Positions 62,201 to 64,000 of a DNA stretch of 64,000 nt are shown one piece after another; within the stretch, counting starts at the first letter, position 1; the number at the start of each line of letters is the position of its first letter. The DNA is from Pleodorina starrii. Its lineage: Eukaryota; Chlorophyta; Chlorophyceae; Chlamydomonadales; Volvocaceae. The stretch is from positions 6,464,001 through 6,528,000 of the forward strand of contig BRXU01000004.1 of NCBI GenBank assembly GCA_030267565.1. The letters are read 5' to 3'. The notes under the pieces are model-generated. The model had not been told where the DNA came from. It saw nothing but the letters and a program-made list of their open reading frames with translations, and did no database searches. A program made the position numbers and the translations under genes.

Positions 62201-63551
62201 AGGATATTAGCCGCACTGAGAGCTGCACGACCAGCTGCTGCACGGTGCTTGCGAGGACGTGCGCTGACTCCGTAGCGGTAGTACGAGGTAGCGGCGGTAG
62301 TACACGTGCCAAGGCGCGTCCTGCCACGCACATGTAACGCCGCCGCACCAACGACTACCAACTCCCAACGACTGTACTGCCGTACCGACCAACTAACCTG
62401 CAGCTCGGGCCCCACGTGGTCCAGCACCTTGGCGCTGATGGAGACGGAGCCCCAGCGGGGGCCGCCAGCAGCCGCAGCGCCGTCGGCGGCGGCGGCGGCG
62501 GCGGCACCCTGCACCGACCCGTGGGTCGCTGCGCCGCCCCCGGGCCGCCGGCCAGAGCTCACGGGCGTCTTGGGTTGGTTCGTTGGTCGGTTTGTCGGTT
62601 GTTTGCGTGTGCAGCGCAAGGGCGACTTTAGTCAGTCGGTCGTGTGCAGATGAAGAGAGCGACACGGGGGGGGGGGGGGCCAAGCGGCCATCCCTTCCCA
62701 TTGACACTTGACGGGCAGATTGACAGATTGACAGATTGACGGACAGACAGACTGATATTGGCGGTCGCAACGTGGGGATACAGTATCTTACGTGGGTAAG
62801 AACCACTGCAAGACTCCGCCGGCGCCCTCACACACCCGCACCAGTCGGCCCGCGGGTGTGTGTCCGCTTCTCCCCTCCCCTCCCCCTCGTCCCTCTCCCC
62901 CTCCCCTGCCTCCCCTCACTGCCTCGCTTCCTCCGCTGGGTCCCCTATATTTCCCCTTCCCTCCTCTCCCTCCCCTCCCCTCCCCCTGCACCCGCCCACT
63001 CACCGCCACCCCAACGGCCCCGGGCTCAGGCTCAGGCAGCAGCTCCTGCTCGAAGGCGACCCTCAGTCGCAGCAGCTGCCGAAGGCAGGACTGCAGAGCG
63101 GGGGGTGGGGGGCAGGGGGGAGGGGGGAGGTCACACAGATGAGGCCGCAGTCGCGCAGTGTACACCCCGCTTGTAGCCCCACTCCTAACCTTCCCAGCCC
63201 CCCAGCCTCCCAAGCCCCCCAAACCCCCCAGCCCCCCCCCAGGCGGCCCCACCTCCAGCTGTTGCAGGGCCCGCAGGTCGGGTCGCTGTTGCGACAGCGC
63301 CAACCGTTGGAGCAGCGAGGACATGTCGGGGAGCTGACGAGGGGGAGGGGGAGGCGGAGGGGCAGGGGGAGGGTAAATGTGCATGGGGAGGGGTATCTTC
63401 GCTTGTTTAGGCACCTGGTTACAGCACCAGTACTCTCCTCCCTGCCTTTTATTACCCGCGTACGTATACCGGTACTACGTGCCTTTCTGAGCTCCTTCCG
63501 GAACGCCGGGATGAGTTGGCCACCGTTGAGGAGGAGCAGCTCCTGGGTGTC
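56264..63551 (-). CDS. MSH5: MutS homologue 5 (meiotic MSH5), N-terminal part beyond right edge
   Basis: Supported exons (minus): 63551-63479 (borders weak), 63333-63253, 63090-63004, 62568-62398, 61957-61916, 61676-61584, 61322-61236, 60857-60818, 60203-59929, 59570-59378, 59159-59067, 58580-58309, 58219-58157, 57804-57202, 56869-56765 and 56368-56264. From 63333 on, all phases agree (769 residues). Plant-type MSH5 signatures: [33 protein letters not shown], Walker [42 protein letters not shown], Walker [27 protein letters not shown] and [27 protein letters not shown]5 pairs with MSH4 to stabilise meiotic recombination intermediates. Gly-, Ala- and Gln-rich inserts interrupt the ATPase. The first exon (QDTQELLLL) matches the region before the MutS core, but the usual core segment that should follow is not visible. 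Confidence 0.9.
59234..59290. repeat. GGTT(G/C) microsatellite in MSH5 intron
   Basis: GGTTGGTTGCTC-type units repeated across about 57 bp in the intron after the exon ending at 59378. Confidence 0.7.
60059..60070. repeat. GACCCGTGGGTC site, coding copy
   Basis: In an MSH5 exon. The coding strand gives SVTHGSVAA in frame within a Gly/Ser insert. Confidence 0.8.
60423..60810. repeat. 10-bp minisatellite CCTCCGCCCC, about 39 copies, in MSH5 intron
   Basis: Nearly perfect array with single changes near 60676 and 60773. It ends just before the donor of the exon at 60857-60818. On the transcript strand it reads GGGGCGGAGG, a strong G-quadruplex-forming sequence. Long Pro-rich and Gly/Arg-rich ORFs across it, on both strands, are artefacts. 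Confidence 0.95.
61771..61830. repeat. CCACCA/CTACCA array in MSH5 intron
   Basis: Imperfect (CCACCACTA)n trinucleotide-based array. Confidence 0.7.
62138..62200. repeat. GGTATGA/GGTAAGATATGA array in MSH5 intron
   Basis: About five units of 10-12 bp, within the intron after the exon ending at 62398. Each AGGTAAG unit on the plus strand resembles a 5' splice site, antisense to MSH5. Confidence 0.7.
62516..62527. repeat. GACCCGTGGGTC site, coding copy
   Basis: In an MSH5 exon. The coding strand gives AATHGSVQG in frame within an Ala/Gly-rich insert. Confidence 0.8.
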
Positions 63552-63610
63552 CTGATCAGGCAACACCGCCAGCGCAGGAAGCCATATTGGTCAGCCACAA
63601 CGGGAGGGGA

Positions 63611-63850
63611 CGAGACGGGACGAGACGGGACGAGACGGGACGAGACGGGACGAGACGGGACGAGACGGGACGAGACGGGACGAGACGGGACGAGACGGGA
63701 CGAGACGGGACGAGACGGGACGAGACGGGACGAGACGGGACGAGACGGGACGAGACGGGACGAGACGGGACGAGACGGGACGAGACGGGACGAGACGGGA
63801 CGAGACGGGACGAGACGGGACGAGACGGGACGAGACGGGACGAGACGGGG
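63611..63850. repeat. 10-bp minisatellite CGAGACGGGA, 24 copies, in 5' part of MSH5
   Basis: All units are identical except the last base of copy 24. It lies 5' (on the transcript) of the exon at 63551, so presumably in an intron whose upstream exon is outside the window. The Pro/Ser/Arg ORFs across it are artefacts. Confidence 0.95.
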
Positions 63851-64000
63851 CGGAGCGGGAATGCAGAGGGCAGTACAGGTCATCATCCATCAGAGGGAAA
63901 AGAGCAGGAGTGCCCCATCCACGTGCGCCAAGTGCGGACACGTCAGCCAGGACAGGACACGTGCGAGTGCTGGAGGCCTGGAGCACCCAAACCCCCCCCC
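63851..64000. other. Right edge, no exon recognised
   Basis: Probably MSH5 intron. I see no MSH5 N-terminal sequence on the minus strand here. Confidence 0.4.

Noticed and set aside
63474..63479. GC donor AAAG/GCACGT for the first MSH5 exon, to fix the phase
   Set aside because: Poor GC-donor consensus, unlike the three accepted cases, and it would not supply the missing core sequence.
63452..63986. Pro/Ser/Arg repeat ORFs
   Set aside because: Frames through the CGAGACGGGA array.

Overview
This window is nuclear DNA of a green alga, most likely a volvocine or Chlamydomonas-type chlorophyte. The evidence is high GC content, genes split into many short exons by introns of roughly 100-900 bp (GT-AG, a few GC-AG), Ala/Gly/Pro/Gln-rich linkers inside conserved proteins, TGTAA polyadenylation signals, and plant/alga-type homologues. 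Almost every intron was placed by hand from splice consensus, reading-phase continuity and protein homology. Exon sums are multiples of three for every gene called complete. Identifications rest on remembered family motifs, not on database searches.

Layout. 1-3498 (minus): an unrecognised, probably organelle-targeted protein cut by the left edge. Its second intron holds a separate ORF and a perfect 361-bp inverted repeat. 5121-10059 (plus): a nucleotide-sugar transporter of the drug/metabolite superfamily. 10820-13060: a 5'-truncated non-LTR retrotransposon with RNase H and restriction-like endonuclease, flanked by a perfect 15-bp target duplication. 15182-17741 (plus): a SEC14/CRAL-TRIO lipid-transfer protein. 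20524-25325 (minus): bifunctional DHFR-thymidylate synthase. 26671-27108 (minus): a doubtful ORF. 27687-38851 (minus): a very large family-X DNA polymerase with FHA and BRCT domains. 39822-45858 (plus): a Ycf45/SpoIIIAA-like AAA ATPase with an OPR-like C-terminal part. 46478-47655 (plus): an unknown protein with three SxEE(L/M)R motifs. 48116-49840 (minus): RTF2. 50629-54266 (minus): a REI1/ZNF622 homologue with eroded zinc fingers. 56264-63551 (minus): MSH5, running off the right edge.

How genes relate. There is no operon logic. Several products do concern DNA maintenance (DHFR-TS for dTMP supply, polymerase X for end-joining or base-excision repair, RTF2 at stalled forks, MSH5 in meiotic crossing-over), but this may be coincidence. 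The polymerase X and the Ycf45-like gene are divergent across a 970-bp spacer; the SEC14 and DHFR-TS genes converge, as do the SxEELR gene and RTF2.

Most notable. (1) A 12-bp near-palindrome, GACCC(A/G)TGGGTC, occurs seven times. Five copies lie in exons of three unrelated genes, always in the frame that encodes Thr-His-Gly-Ser inside a disordered linker. (2) The FHA-BRCT-PolX architecture. (3) A REI1 family member lacking most zinc ligands. (4) The perfect intronic hairpin. (5) Large minisatellites confined to introns of the polymerase X and MSH5 genes; these create long artefactual ORFs on several frames.
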